This document shows positions 42,462-51,814 of a stretch of DNA of 64,000 nt, one piece after another. This stretch comes from Sulfotelmatobacter sp963788225 (GTDB lineage Bacteria; Acidobacteriota; Terriglobia; Terriglobales; Acidobacteriaceae). The stretch covers positions 248,001 through 312,000 of the forward strand of contig CAWBGI010000002.1 of assembly GCA_963788225.1 (NCBI GenBank). The letters run 5' to 3'. The notes under the pieces were generated by a model, which saw nothing but the letters and a program-made list of their open reading frames with translations, was not told the DNA's origin and made no database searches. The translations under genes were made by a program, and so were the position numbers. Numbering within the stretch: the first letter of the stretch is position 1; each line of letters begins with the position of its first letter.

Positions 42462-45400
42462 ATGGCGTTCGGTTTCGGATTCAACAAACAGAAGGTTCTC
42501 AGCGCTGCGGAGAAGTACGTCCAGCAGGGCAAGATGCAAAACGCCATTGCTGAGTACGAAAAGGTTCTCAAGGCCGATCCTAAGGATCTCACGGTTACCA
42601 ACACCGTCGGCGATCTTTACTCACGCCTCGGTGATGCCGACAAAGCCACCGAATGCTTTAAGACCGTAGGCGATGCCTATGCCAATCAGGGTTTCACGGT
42701 CAAGGCGATCGCCATGTACAAGAAGATCAGCAAGCTCAAGCCGTCGCTGGAGAGCGTGCTGAAGCTGGCGGAACTCTACACCCAGCAGGGATTGTTCAAC
42801 GACGCGCGCGCCCAGTATCTGCAGGTCGCCGAAGAATTCCTGAAATCGGGCGCGCTGGACGATGCAGTCCGCATCTTCCAGAAGATTCTGGAAATGGATC
42901 CGGAAAACACAAACATGCGCGTCCGGCTGGCCGAAGTCTACGTACGCCTCAACAAGAAAAACGAAGCCTGGCAGATTTTTTCCGCCGCTGCCGAAACTTT
43001 GCGTTCCAAGGGATCGCTGAGCGGAGCGGAAGAAGTTTTGCGGCGCATGCTCACGCTCGATCCCGGCAACAGTTATGCGCTCCTCATGCAGGGACGCAAT
43101 CTGCTGGAGGCTGGTGATGCCGAAGGCGCCATCGAATCCCTGCAGAAAGTTTCCGATCTCGATTCCAACCCCGATGGCCTGCGCGACTTGCTTAAGGCTT
43201 ACCTGAAGACGGGCCGCCTGTCTGATGCCGGTACTCTCGCCAGCAAGCTCATGGCTGTTCACAACGACCTGACGTCTATCTCGACATTTATCGATGCCCT
43301 GATGCAGGCCGGACAGTATGAGAATGCGCTCCAGGTGTATGACCAGCATGCCGAGCGCATGCTGGCCGAGGATTCCGACAAGGTTCTAAACAACCTGCAT
43401 TCCATCATCGGGCATGTGCGCGAAAATCCCGCGTCGCTTGAGAAACTTCTGGACCTCTTTCAGAAAGCCGGAGAGAGCACTCACATCACCGAAGTCATCG
43501 AATTGCTGGCTCACGCATCGGTACAGTCCGGCGATCTGGTCCGGGCTCGCGATCTCTATCAAAAGCTGGCGACCATGGAGCCGGGCAACCCCCTGCACAT
43601 GGCCAATTATCAACAAGTGGTCAGCCAACTCGGCGGGGAAGCCAGCGCCAAGCTGATTACTGCGGAAGAAGCAGCCGTGATCGTCGATGAACTCGAGGCT
43701 ACTGCTCCTTCCATCCATCAGCACTACTCCGATGCGGTCGCCCTGGCCGTTCGTTCCGCGCTCACTGACGCCGAACTTTTTATTTCCTATAACATGCCGG
43801 CCAAAGCTCTGGGGCCGCTGATGGCAGCCCTGCCGCAGGCGCCCAACGATTTGCGCCTGAACCAGCGTCTGGCTGCCCTGCATACCCGGGCATCGCGCTT
43901 CGCCGAAGCCGGCGTCTGCTGCCGAACTTTGCAGAATGTTTACTCTGACGCGGGCTATCCCGAAGAGGCTACCCGCTACGGTGAACTCGCCGGGCGCTAT
44001 GAAGAGCGATCCGCAGCATCTGCTCTCGCCGATGCCTCCGTTCAGCACTCTACCTCTGCGGCAATTCCGGAAGAGGCTCCAAGCATCGCCGTGGCTTCGA
44101 CTCCCTGGCCGACGACTTCGCCCGTGGCGGCGGAAGCAGCCGAATTCGCCATCGTTGACGATTCAACCGACAATCAGAACGACGTTCAGCACGGCACCCA
44201 GCCCGCAGCGCCCGTTGCCGAATCGCGCACCGCTCCCGCAGAAATTGATCTTTCCTCCGAGTGGGATGACGCCATCACCATTGAAGCCGACGCTTCATCT
44301 GCCGAACCTGCGGAGAGCGAGATCACGGATGTTGCCGGCGCCCGAGAAATCCCCGCAACCAAGCTCGACCAGGGCAGGCACGACAAAACATCGCTTGATC
44401 CGGAGAAGGCCAACGAAACCATCGAGGAGATCCGCTTCTATCTCGAGCATGGCATGCCCGAGCAGGCCGCGGCCGCTTTCGAGAAGCTTCAAATTTTCAC
44501 CGATGACGAAGCCGTCTTGTCGACCCTCGAAGCCGAAATCGAGGCCGGGTCGCAGCACACACCCGCTGCGGAGGAAGTGACCACGGTCGAAGCTGTCTCT
44601 GAATTCGCCACCGATTCGCCGGAAGGCGAATTCACTGTGGAAGAGATTTCAGCCGCTGCACCAGAATCCGCGGCGGTTGTTGAACATGTTTCTCCCGAAC
44701 CGCCGCCCCTGGTGGCGGAAACGCACGCCGCGCCTGAACTCCACCATGAGCCCACGGTGGCCGATCCTCTGGTGAACGCGACAGCGCCTGGAGTTCTGCA
44801 GGAATTCGTTTCCGACCTTGAATCTTCTCTGGGCGACAGTTTCCTTCCCGGGACCATCGCGCCTGGAGCCGAGCCCGCCTTCGAGCAGGCTTCTGCCCAA
44901 GCGCCCGCATCTGAGCCCGCGCTCCAACCGGACGAGGCTAAGCCCGAACTCGAGCCTGTCGGGAACGCCGCGCCTACCACCTTCGGCCTGTCCCAAGCCG
45001 AACCCATGGGCGAGTTCGTCGCGGATCTGGAAGCCTCTCTGGGTGACGATTTCCTCAAGGGAGCGCCGGTTGCCGAACGAGAGCCCACGCCTCAAGCCGC
45101 ACCGCAAATTGAGACCACTGTCGCTTCAGCTACAGCGCCGCAACGGCCCGTGCCCATGCCGGCCTCGCCAGTCAGCGCTCCAGCCGCAGCCAGCGCCGCA
45201 GCCGCCGCAGCGTCTTCCGGTGCTCAAGCACTTTCCTCATATGCTCCAGCCCCAGTCGCGCATCAGCCTGCGCCGCCCGCACCAATACCACACATTCCGC
45301 CAGTCATTCCCAGCGCGCCCGCAGCCAAGACGTCCCCATTCGGCGAAGATGCCGGCGTAGACCTCGCGGAAATGTTCGGCGAACTCAAACAGGACCTCGA

Positions 45401-45803
45401 AGCCGGCGCTGCGACTACAGAAGAAGATCCCGAAACCCATTACAACCTCGGCATCGCCTTCCGGGAAATGGGACTGCTCGACGAAGCCATTGGCGAGTTG
45501 CAGAAGACCTGCCAGGCGGTTGACCGCGGACATCCTTTCCCGCAGGTCATGCAAACCTACACCTGGCTGGCCCAGTGTTTCCTCGACAAAGGTCTGCCTG
45601 AGGCCGCGATTCGCTGGTATACCAAGGCCCTCACCGCCCCCGGCATCGACGAAGAGACGCGCACCGCTCTCCACTACGAACTCGCCGCGGCCCACGAGAC
45701 TGCCGGCGACAAATCCTCCGCGCTCAAGCATTTCATGGAGGTTTACGGCCGCAACATCGATTATCGCGACGTGGCCGAGCGCATCAAGCCCTTGAAGTCG
45801 TAG
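42462..45803 (+). CDS. large TPR-repeat protein with disordered linker
   Basis: The 1113-residue protein has TPR helices from about 10 to 430 (first unit AEKYVQQGKMQNAIAEYEKVL). A long Pro/Ala/Glu-rich disordered part spans about 510-960, and a second TPR block spans about 965-1100. Two copies of a F-V-x-DLE-x-SLGD-x-F-L motif (near 775 and 850) lie in the linker, perhaps binding sites. No signal peptide is seen, so it is cytoplasmic. Likely a scaffold; partners unknown. Confidence 0.85.
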   Translation: MAFGFGFNKQKVLSAAEKYVQQGKMQNAIAEYEKVLKADPKDLTVTNTVGDLYSRLGDADKATECFKTVGDAYANQGFTVKAIAMYKKISKLKPSLESVLKLAELYTQQGLFNDARAQYLQVAEEFLKSGALDDAVRIFQKILEMDPENTNMRVRLAEVYVRLNKKNEAWQIFSAAAETLRSKGSLSGAEEVLRRMLTLDPGNSYALLMQGRNLLEAGDAEGAIESLQKVSDLDSNPDGLRDLLKAYLKTGRLSDAGTLASKLMAVHNDLTSISTFIDALMQAGQYENALQVYDQHAERMLAEDSDKVLNNLHSIIGHVRENPASLEKLLDLFQKAGESTHITEVIELLAHASVQSGDLVRARDLYQKLATMEPGNPLHMANYQQVVSQLGGEASAKLITAEEAAVIVDELEATAPSIHQHYSDAVALAVRSALTDAELFISYNMPAKALGPLMAALPQAPNDLRLNQRLAALHTRASRFAEAGVCCRTLQNVYSDAGYPEEATRYGELAGRYEERSAASALADASVQHSTSAAIPEEAPSIAVASTPWPTTSPVAAEAAEFAIVDDSTDNQNDVQHGTQPAAPVAESRTAPAEIDLSSEWDDAITIEADASSAEPAESEITDVAGAREIPATKLDQGRHDKTSLDPEKANETIEEIRFYLEHGMPEQAAAAFEKLQIFTDDEAVLSTLEAEIEAGSQHTPAAEEVTTVEAVSEFATDSPEGEFTVEEISAAAPESAAVVEHVSPEPPPLVAETHAAPELHHEPTVADPLVNATAPGVLQEFVSDLESSLGDSFLPGTIAPGAEPAFEQASAQAPASEPALQPDEAKPELEPVGNAAPTTFGLSQAEPMGEFVADLEASLGDDFLKGAPVAEREPTPQAAPQIETTVASATAPQRPVPMPASPVSAPAAASAAAAAASSGAQALSSYAPAPVAHQPAPPAPIPHIPPVIPSAPAAKTSPFGEDAGVDLAEMFGELKQDLEAGAATTEEDPETHYNLGIAFREMGLLDEAIGELQKTCQAVDRGHPFPQVMQTYTWLAQCFLDKGLPEAAIRWYTKALTAPGIDEETRTALHYELAAAHETAGDKSSALKHFMEVYGRNIDYRDVAERIKPLKS

Positions 45804-45904
45804 AATATCCCGATGGGTTTTGTCCCTTACTCCTTCTTCTCGACACGTGGTGGATCGATCGTCCCCCTGCGCCTGATTCCAGCCCCGCTGCAGCGGAGCG
45901 CCAT

Positions 45905-46225
45905 GTGAGCGATCCCAAATTGCCAGTTGAAACCAGCCCAGCCACGCCCGGACAACCGGTGACCACGCCTGCCCACAGCAGCTTGCAACTCTGGGTGCAC
46001 CGCACCTCCGTTTTCCTTTTCGTACTGATCAGCGCGGTCGCCGGAGTGCTGCTCGTGATCCTGCCCTGGACCCCCGAGTGGACGGACAATTATCTTCTGC
46101 TCTCCTATCCCGGACTTCGTACTCTGGTCACGACCGGTTTTTTTCGAGGTATCTGCAGCGGTCTGGGATTGCTCGACATCTGGATCGGCTTCTGGGAGGC
46201 CCTCCACTACCACGAAGATTCATAG
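45905..46225 (+). CDS. conserved small membrane protein
   Basis: The 106-residue protein starts with GTG and has two hydrophobic helices (about 33-55 and 75-95). After PWTPEWTDNYLL comes GLLDIWIGFWEALHYHE near the end. It is probably an inner-membrane protein. It lies between the TPR gene and the LOG gene in the same direction. Family not recognised. Confidence 0.6.
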   Translation: MSDPKLPVETSPATPGQPVTTPAHSSLQLWVHRTSVFLFVLISAVAGVLLVILPWTPEWTDNYLLLSYPGLRTLVTTGFFRGICSGLGLLDIWIGFWEALHYHEDS

Positions 46226-46314
46226 CGCCGAAGTAGTGCGGGCAGCGCGTGGCAATGCCGCCCTGAGTCGCATACACTGGATTTCAAAATGCAGTTTCGA
46301 ACCTGAGTCTCGAC

Positions 46315-47199
46315 ATGACCAACAAACTTCAACCCGCGCCTCTCGCCTACAAGAACGAGCCTTTTCTCAGCAGTCCCGACGGTCGCATTCTCCGCATCCT
46401 GGCCGAGTATCAGGAGCCGCTGGCCCGCTTTCGCCGCGAGCAGATTCAGGATACGGTCGTGTTCTTCGGCTCGGCCCGCTTCCACGGAGGCGTCGCGGCC
46501 CGCAAGAATCTCACTGCTGCGGAAAGAAATGACGCCAAGGCTCCGGCCGCGCAACAGCAGAAGAACGTAAAGCAGGCCTTGGCCGCCGTCGATATGGCCC
46601 GTTACTACGAAGACGCGCGCCGTTTGGCTTTCCTTCTCACCGAATGGTCCATTCAGATTCCTGCCCGCCGCCGCCGCTTCGTGGTCACCACGGGTGGTGG
46701 TCCCGGCATCATGGAGGCCGCCAACCTCGGTGCCCACGAAGCCGGAGGCAAAACCATCGGCCTCAACATCAATCTGCCGTTCGAACAATTCCCCAACCCC
46801 TATATCACTCCCGCGCTCAACTTTGAGTTCCACTATTTCTTCATGCGCAAGTTCTGGTTCGCCTATCTCGCCAAGGCGCTGGTGATTTTTCCCGGCGGCT
46901 TCGGCACCATCGACGAACTTTTTGAAATCCTGACTCTGGCGCAGACCGACAAACTCGCCAAGAAAATTCTCGTTGTCATTTACGGCAGCGAATACTGGCA
47001 TCGCATCATGAACTTCCAGGCCTTTGTCGACGCCGGCACGGTTGCTCCCGAAGACCTCAACCTCTTCAAATTTGTAGATACACCAGAAGACGCCTTCACA
47101 TTCCTGCGCGACGGCCTGACCGAATACCACCTGGGCGGCCAGCCAAAGAAGGAAAAGGAACAGGAAGTCTTGCCTGAAATTGCGAAAACCAGGCCTTGA
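46315..47199 (+). CDS. LOG-family protein (TIGR00730 type)
   Basis: The 294-residue protein has the Rossmann-like LOG fold with VVTTGGGPGIMEAANLGAHEAGG (motif pieces TGGGPGIM, NLGAHEAGG) and the signature PGGFGTIDELFE near 200. The first is a nucleotide-binding loop. LOG proteins act as cytokinin-activating phosphoribohydrolases or nucleotide hydrolases. An N-terminal extension of about 70 residues precedes the core. Confidence 0.9.
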   Translation: MTNKLQPAPLAYKNEPFLSSPDGRILRILAEYQEPLARFRREQIQDTVVFFGSARFHGGVAARKNLTAAERNDAKAPAAQQQKNVKQALAAVDMARYYEDARRLAFLLTEWSIQIPARRRRFVVTTGGGPGIMEAANLGAHEAGGKTIGLNINLPFEQFPNPYITPALNFEFHYFFMRKFWFAYLAKALVIFPGGFGTIDELFEILTLAQTDKLAKKILVVIYGSEYWHRIMNFQAFVDAGTVAPEDLNLFKFVDTPEDAFTFLRDGLTEYHLGGQPKKEKEQEVLPEIAKTRP

Positions 47200-47221
47200 A
47201 CGCACTGAAAGATGCTTTTGG

Positions 47222-47257
47222 CCTTACCCTGTGAAACCCTGTGTCCTCCGTGGTTAA
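47222..47257. repeat. dispersed repeat copy, inverted relative to 37890-37923
   Basis: ACCCTGTGAAACCCTGTGTCC, then TCCGTGGTTAAGG. It is the reverse-strand form of the CCACAGAGGACAC repeat. No TPP riboswitch elements were seen before thiE. Confidence 0.5.
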
Positions 47258-47291
47258 GGTTTTTTTGCTCTAAACTGACAGCTGAAAGCCA

Positions 47292-47975
47292 ATGGCGAAA
47301 AGCTGTCTCCTTTACTACGTTACCGATCGTAAAGCCTTCCCCGGCGACGAGCGCAAGCGTCGGCTTCGTCTCCTGGATAAAATTGCCGAAGCCGCCGCCA
47401 ACGGCGTTGACTACGTCCAGCTCCGCGAAAAAGATCTCACCACGCGCGAACTGGAGTCGCTGGCCCGCGAGGCAATGCAAATCATCTGTCAGGAAGGAGA
47501 ACTGGCCACTGGCCACTGGCCACTGACCACTGCTCTCCTTATCAATTCCCGCACCGACGTGGCCCTCGCCGCTGGAGCCAAGGGTGTTCACCTCCCAGCC
47601 AACGACATCTCTCCGCAAGAAGTACGAGCCGCGTGGAAATGTGGCGCGGGCGCTCTCGCCCGCGAAATCTCACGAGATCCGCTGATAGCAGTCTCCTGTC
47701 ACCAGCCAGAAGGAGTATTCAAAGCCGCAACCAACCAAGCCACTTTCGCCGTCTTCGCGCCCATTTTTGAGAAGAAAGATGCGCCCGGAACCACTCCCGC
47801 CGGTCTCGAAGCTTTAAGCCAAGCCTGCAAAGCGAGGATTCCAGTGCTGGCACTCGGAGGAGTGACTCTGCAAAATGCCGAATCCTGCCTGCAGGCTGGC
47901 GCAGCCGGCATCGCCGCCATCCGCCTCTTCCAGGAAAACGACATCGCCACAATCGTGCGCAAGTTGCGCGGCTAA
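47292..47975 (+). CDS. thiE: thiamine phosphate synthase ThiE
   Basis: The 227-residue protein has YYVTDRKAF, DYVQLREKDL (phosphate/Mg side), LLINSRTDVALAAGAKGVHLP, a GTTPAGLEAL loop and LALGGVTLQN near the end. This is the TIM-barrel layout of ThiE, joining thiazole phosphate and HMP diphosphate. It carries an unusual in-frame repeat, coding ELATGHWPLTT, at 47501-47531 where family members have a short loop. No other thi gene is adjacent. Confidence 0.9.
   Translation: MAKSCLLYYVTDRKAFPGDERKRRLRLLDKIAEAAANGVDYVQLREKDLTTRELESLAREAMQIICQEGELATGHWPLTTALLINSRTDVALAAGAKGVHLPANDISPQEVRAAWKCGAGALAREISRDPLIAVSCHQPEGVFKAATNQATFAVFAPIFEKKDAPGTTPAGLEALSQACKARIPVLALGGVTLQNAESCLQAGAAGIAAIRLFQENDIATIVRKLRG
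47501..47531 (+). repeat. CTGGCCACTGGCCACT repeat inside thiE
   Basis: ACTGGCCACTGGCCACTGGCC followed by ACTGACCACT, a member of the same family as the inverted repeat at 39721-39810. It lies in frame and adds about ten residues to the loop before the LLINSRTD strand. Confidence 0.65.
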
Positions 47976-48069
47976 AAGGAGGGTGGAGCAGGCCTTCAGG
48001 GCCTGCATCAAGAGAAGGCTAGGTCGATGGGCTTTAGCCCCTGAGGCATCTACGCCTCCACAAAACAAA

Positions 48070-48095
48070 GGCCACACTGCAAAAGCAGCGTGGCC
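48070..48095 (-). terminator. intrinsic terminator between convergent genes
   Basis: On the minus strand GGCCACGCTGC, TTTT loop, GCAGTGTGGCC is followed by TTTGTTTTG. The stem can act for the minus-strand gene at 48111 and perhaps both directions. Confidence 0.7.
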
Positions 48096-48110
48096 CTAAT
48101 CATTCTCCCA

Positions 48111-49052
48111 CTACTGTGCCGGACTCTCCGAAACACTCGGAGTAGCTGGCGCACTCGCCCTCACCTCAGATGCCGTCACCGGATTGATCTTCGCCGTAGC
48201 CAGAATCTTTTCCAGCCGCCCGAAGACTTCTTCGCGATCGACATGCTTCGTGCCGCCCTGGTTTTCGATGCCAGTAGTAATCACACGGAGCGCGAACTCA
48301 TAGCAGGCTCCATTCTCGAAGACGTGAAAGTACTTCGAGGTTATCTCACGAGTCCCTTGGCTGGCAGTGTTTTCCGTAGACTGCAGTTCCATGTCGCCGA
48401 TCATCAGCTTGGGAAGCTGTGCCGTAGCCTGCACTGCGGGATCGGCCGGGGCTGCGGGGTCGGGTTGCGGCACGGAGAATTCTCCGCACTGCTCCGCCGT
48501 GAGTGTTTTGTTCACGCTGACGTTGAAGAAGGCCGAGGCCAGATCGCTGTTGGCATAAACCGACTCGGGAACTGCAACCGCTGCCAGCGCGACTCCACCG
48601 GGCTGCACAAAGTCCATGGGCACCGGATCGGACGATACAAGTTCGTTGGCGGCGTCGCCGGTCTCCAAGGCATACTTGCGGGGATATTGAAACGATACGC
48701 CGGAAGTCTTGTCCGCATAAGTCACGGTCGCAGGCGCTTTGCGGACGACTTTCTTGTGTACGCGCTTAACGGCGGCTTGTAGCGCAGGCGTCGCAGGCGC
48801 GGCCGCTGGAGTGGTGACTGCGGGCGGCGCCGGTGGAGTCATTGCGGACTGGTTGGATGAGCTTTCGGTTTTCGGTTTTTCGCTCGAGCATCCGACGGCC
48901 ACTGCACAGACGATCAGAAGCGCGGCGAATATAAATGTGCTGGTGTTCTTACCAAGGTTAATCTTGCCCCACGCTACGGAATCATTCGTTGCCTGGGTAT
49001 CGGAAAACGTACTGCGAACTGTCGCGGTGCGAAACAGGTTGATACGGGTCAT
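48111..49052 (-). CDS. putative membrane-anchored or lipoprotein of unknown function
   Basis: About 313 residues from ATG 49052, which has AGGAGG at normal distance (GTG 49061 touches it). A basic N-terminus is followed by a hydrophobic stretch (about 35-56) ending VAVGCSS, a lipobox-like end although unusually far in. A Pro/Ala-rich linker (70-110) precedes a domain containing VSFQYPRKYALET. The last 20 residues are Ala/Pro/Ser. Probably an envelope protein; not recognised further. Confidence 0.6.
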   Translation of the reverse strand: MTRINLFRTATVRSTFSDTQATNDSVAWGKINLGKNTSTFIFAALLIVCAVAVGCSSEKPKTESSSNQSAMTPPAPPAVTTPAAAPATPALQAAVKRVHKKVVRKAPATVTYADKTSGVSFQYPRKYALETGDAANELVSSDPVPMDFVQPGGVALAAVAVPESVYANSDLASAFFNVSVNKTLTAEQCGEFSVPQPDPAAPADPAVQATAQLPKLMIGDMELQSTENTASQGTREITSKYFHVFENGACYEFALRVITTGIENQGGTKHVDREEVFGRLEKILATAKINPVTASEVRASAPATPSVSESPAQ

Positions 49053-49288
49053 GTTGGTCACCTCCTGCTGCTGAGCAGCGCAAGTGATAGTGCACGGAGT
49101 TAGCCAACCAGGCGGGCGTTGATTTTACGCGGGTTAGGGCAGAGCGGGATGCCCGTGATCGTGGTGGCCCAGACACGATGTGGGCGGGGCGACACGAAAA
49201 TCATGCCGCGAACTTCGAGTAAAGTCGCCGGATGTTCTCCCAGCCCCCGGCTTGGCCGTTCTCCGCGTCCTCCGCGATTAAGAGCCTT

Positions 49289-49948
49289 TTACTCAAACTG
49301 TTTCCGAAAGGCCGCCAACTGCTGGCGTATTTCCGCAACCTCTTTTTGCAGTTCTGCCACTTCGCTTTCGAGGCTCGTAATGCGGTCATCCTCGGCCACG
49401 GGACTGGCTGCCGCCCGATCCGGTGGTGCGGCCTCCGCCGGCGCCTCCCCAGAAAACAGATGCATGTAGCGCGACTCCTTCGTGCCCGGCTGCCGCGGCA
49501 ACACGGCTACCAGCGGAGGCTGTCTTTGGCTCAACTTCTCGATCGTCGCGTGGACGTCTTCCAATTCCTCGAAGCGATACATCCGTTCACTCCGGCCTCG
49601 CAATTCGCCTGGAGCTTGCGGGCCACGCAGCAGCAGCACGCAGAGGATCGCAATTTCGCGGCGGTCGAAGTTGAACACTTCCTGCATGCGGTGCTCGTAT
49701 TTCGTGACCCGGCTGTCGGCGCCGCTTGCGGGCCCCGCCAGCCGCTGCGTTTGCAGCGAGTCCAGCGCCGCGCGCACCGCATCCTCGGCCAGCGTCATCA
49801 CGGGATCGCGGTTGTTCTTCTGATTGCACGCGTTCACCAGCGCATTGAGCGACAGAGGATAGTAATCGGGAGTCGTGATGTCTTTCTCGATCAACGCTCC
49901 CAGCACTCTAACTTCAACGTCACTCAGCAGATCCACGCGCACCACCAT
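49289..49948 (-). CDS. yceH: YceH family protein (DUF480)
   Basis: The 219-residue protein has two winged-helix-like units. The opening RVLGALIEKDITTPDYYPLSLNALVNACNQKNNRDPVM (pieces: ALIEKDITTPDYYPLS, LVNACNQKNNR) is diagnostic. The ADSRVTKYEHRM and LCVLLLRGPQAPGELRGRSERM parts also fit. A coiled coil ends the protein (about 185-215). The function of YceH is not established. A single gene. Confidence 0.9.
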   Translation of the reverse strand: MVVRVDLLSDVEVRVLGALIEKDITTPDYYPLSLNALVNACNQKNNRDPVMTLAEDAVRAALDSLQTQRLAGPASGADSRVTKYEHRMQEVFNFDRREIAILCVLLLRGPQAPGELRGRSERMYRFEELEDVHATIEKLSQRQPPLVAVLPRQPGTKESRYMHLFSGEAPAEAAPPDRAAASPVAEDDRITSLESEVAELQKEVAEIRQQLAAFRKQFE

Positions 49949-50028
49949 CGAGAAAAGTTGTTCTCGGAATTTTACTGGAGTTCTGGAGCAGCCGAACAGG
50001 ATATGCTAAGCAGCTGTGTGACGCGTGC

Positions 50029-51774
50029 ATGGGTTTCCTTGAAATGAATCTTCCGCTCTGCGCAGGGCTGCTCACCCGTGGGGCTTTCCCGTGGGTTCTG
50101 AAATTTCTCAAGCCGGCCGCGGCCGTGGCCTTACTCGTGTACTTGCAGATCAGGTTCCCGCGGTCATGGGCTGGGTCGCTCGGTCTGGAGCGGGTGGAAC
50201 GATTGGGAAAGAGGATCGCGTCGAGAAAGGCGCTTTGCGTCTTTCTGGTTGGACTGTCGCTGCTGGTGATTCGAGCCGCAGTAATCTCCGTCTCCGGAAT
50301 TCCACTGCCCCGTTATCACGACGAGTTCAGTTACCTGCTTGCCGGCGACACATTTGCGCACGGGCGCCTGACCAATCCGCCTCACCCGATGTGGATGCAT
50401 TTCGAAACTTTCCATGTGATCTGGCACCCGACGTATATGTCGATGTATCCGCCGGGCCAGGGCCTGGTGCTGGCAGCCGGAGAAATTCTGGGTTGCCCAT
50501 GGATTGGACAGCTACTCACCGCAGGGCTGATGTGCGCGGCTATCTGTTGGATGCTGCAAGGTTGGATTCCGCCGCGCTGGGCGCTGCTCGGAGGAGTGCT
50601 TACCATTCCTCGCCTCGGCCTTCTCAGCTACTGGACCAATGGATACTGGTGCGCGTGCCTTCCCGCACTTGGCGGAGCGCTGGTGCTCGGGGCTTTGCCC
50701 AGAATTAAACATCATTTGCGCCGCCGCGATGCCGTGATCATGGCGGTCGGCTTGTTTATCCTCGCGAACACACGTCCTTATGAAGGATTCCTGCTGAGTG
50801 CAGGAGTAGCAGTAGCGCTGTTCGCATGGATGGCCGGGAAAAACCGCCCTGCGCTGCGCATTTCGCTGGCGAAGATTGTGCTGCCGGCCGTGTTGACACT
50901 CGCTCCACTCGCGGCGTGGACCGGTTATTACTACTATCGCGTCACGGGAAGCCCTTTCCGCATGACGTATGAAATCAATCGTGCGACCTACGCCATGGGA
51001 CGCTATTTCATCTGGCAAACGCCGTGGCCGCCGAAGGTATATAACCACCCAAGGATGCAGGCGCTGTACGAAAGGGAATTGAGAGAGACAGAGGAGAATC
51101 AGACAGTGCCCGGATTCATCCGGCGCTGGCGGCTCAAGCTTTATGATTTGTGGCAGGTCTACCTGGTTTCACCGCTGCCGTTTGTGCTCATTGCGTTGCC
51201 ATGGGCGGTCCGCGACCGCAAGTTGCGCGTCCCCTGGATCATTGGTGGCATCTTTGCGGCCGGACTCGTGATTGAAACCTGGGGTCTGCCTCATTACTTC
51301 GCCCCGGCGACGGCATTAGTGTTCCTGATTTTGATGCAGTGCATGCGGCATGTGCGCTTATTGCGCTGGCGCGAACAGCCCGTGGGTCTGGCTTTTGTGC
51401 GGGCGGTCTCGGTGGTTTATATCGGAGCGGTCGTGCTTCGCGTAGCGTTAGCCGTGGCGCACATCCATCCCGAGTACGAATGGCAGCATGGAGATATGGA
51501 GCGGGAGTCGATCGTGCAGCAGTTGCAATCGCTTCCCGGTCAGCACGTGGTCCTGGTGAGTTATTCTCCGGACTTTGATCTTGACCGCGAGTGGGTCTAC
51601 AACCGTGCCGACATTGATGGCTCGAAAATTGTGTGGGCTCGCGACATGGGGCCCGAGAGAAATCGGGAATTGTTAGCGTACTATCACGGCCGGCAATTCT
51701 GGATGGTGCATGCCGGTTCTTCCCCGCTGCGGCTGGAGCCTTATCGCGAATCCGCAAACGAAGGCGATTACTAG
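50029..51774 (+). CDS. polytopic membrane protein, glycosyltransferase-like
   Basis: The 581-residue protein has about ten membrane segments. The first periplasmic loop has LPRYHDEFSYLLAGDTFAHGRL; the acidic residues after the first helix are typical of ArnT/PMT-type glycosyltransferases. The C-terminal ~120 residues form a soluble domain. It may transfer a lipid-linked sugar; no acceptor is known. It resembles the 17265 gene in topology rather than in sequence. Confidence 0.75.
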   Translation: MGFLEMNLPLCAGLLTRGAFPWVLKFLKPAAAVALLVYLQIRFPRSWAGSLGLERVERLGKRIASRKALCVFLVGLSLLVIRAAVISVSGIPLPRYHDEFSYLLAGDTFAHGRLTNPPHPMWMHFETFHVIWHPTYMSMYPPGQGLVLAAGEILGCPWIGQLLTAGLMCAAICWMLQGWIPPRWALLGGVLTIPRLGLLSYWTNGYWCACLPALGGALVLGALPRIKHHLRRRDAVIMAVGLFILANTRPYEGFLLSAGVAVALFAWMAGKNRPALRISLAKIVLPAVLTLAPLAAWTGYYYYRVTGSPFRMTYEINRATYAMGRYFIWQTPWPPKVYNHPRMQALYERELRETEENQTVPGFIRRWRLKLYDLWQVYLVSPLPFVLIALPWAVRDRKLRVPWIIGGIFAAGLVIETWGLPHYFAPATALVFLILMQCMRHVRLLRWREQPVGLAFVRAVSVVYIGAVVLRVALAVAHIHPEYEWQHGDMERESIVQQLQSLPGQHVVLVSYSPDFDLDREWVYNRADIDGSKIVWARDMGPERNRELLAYYHGRQFWMVHAGSSPLRLEPYRESANEGDY

Positions 51775-51814
51775 GGTAGGTGCTTGGAGATGGAGCGAGA
51801 GAGGAGTTGCATCA

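Noticed and set aside
47200..47291. TPP riboswitch before thiE
   Set aside because: No CTGAGA or other TPP box is visible; the stretch is a dispersed CCACAGAGGACAC-type repeat.
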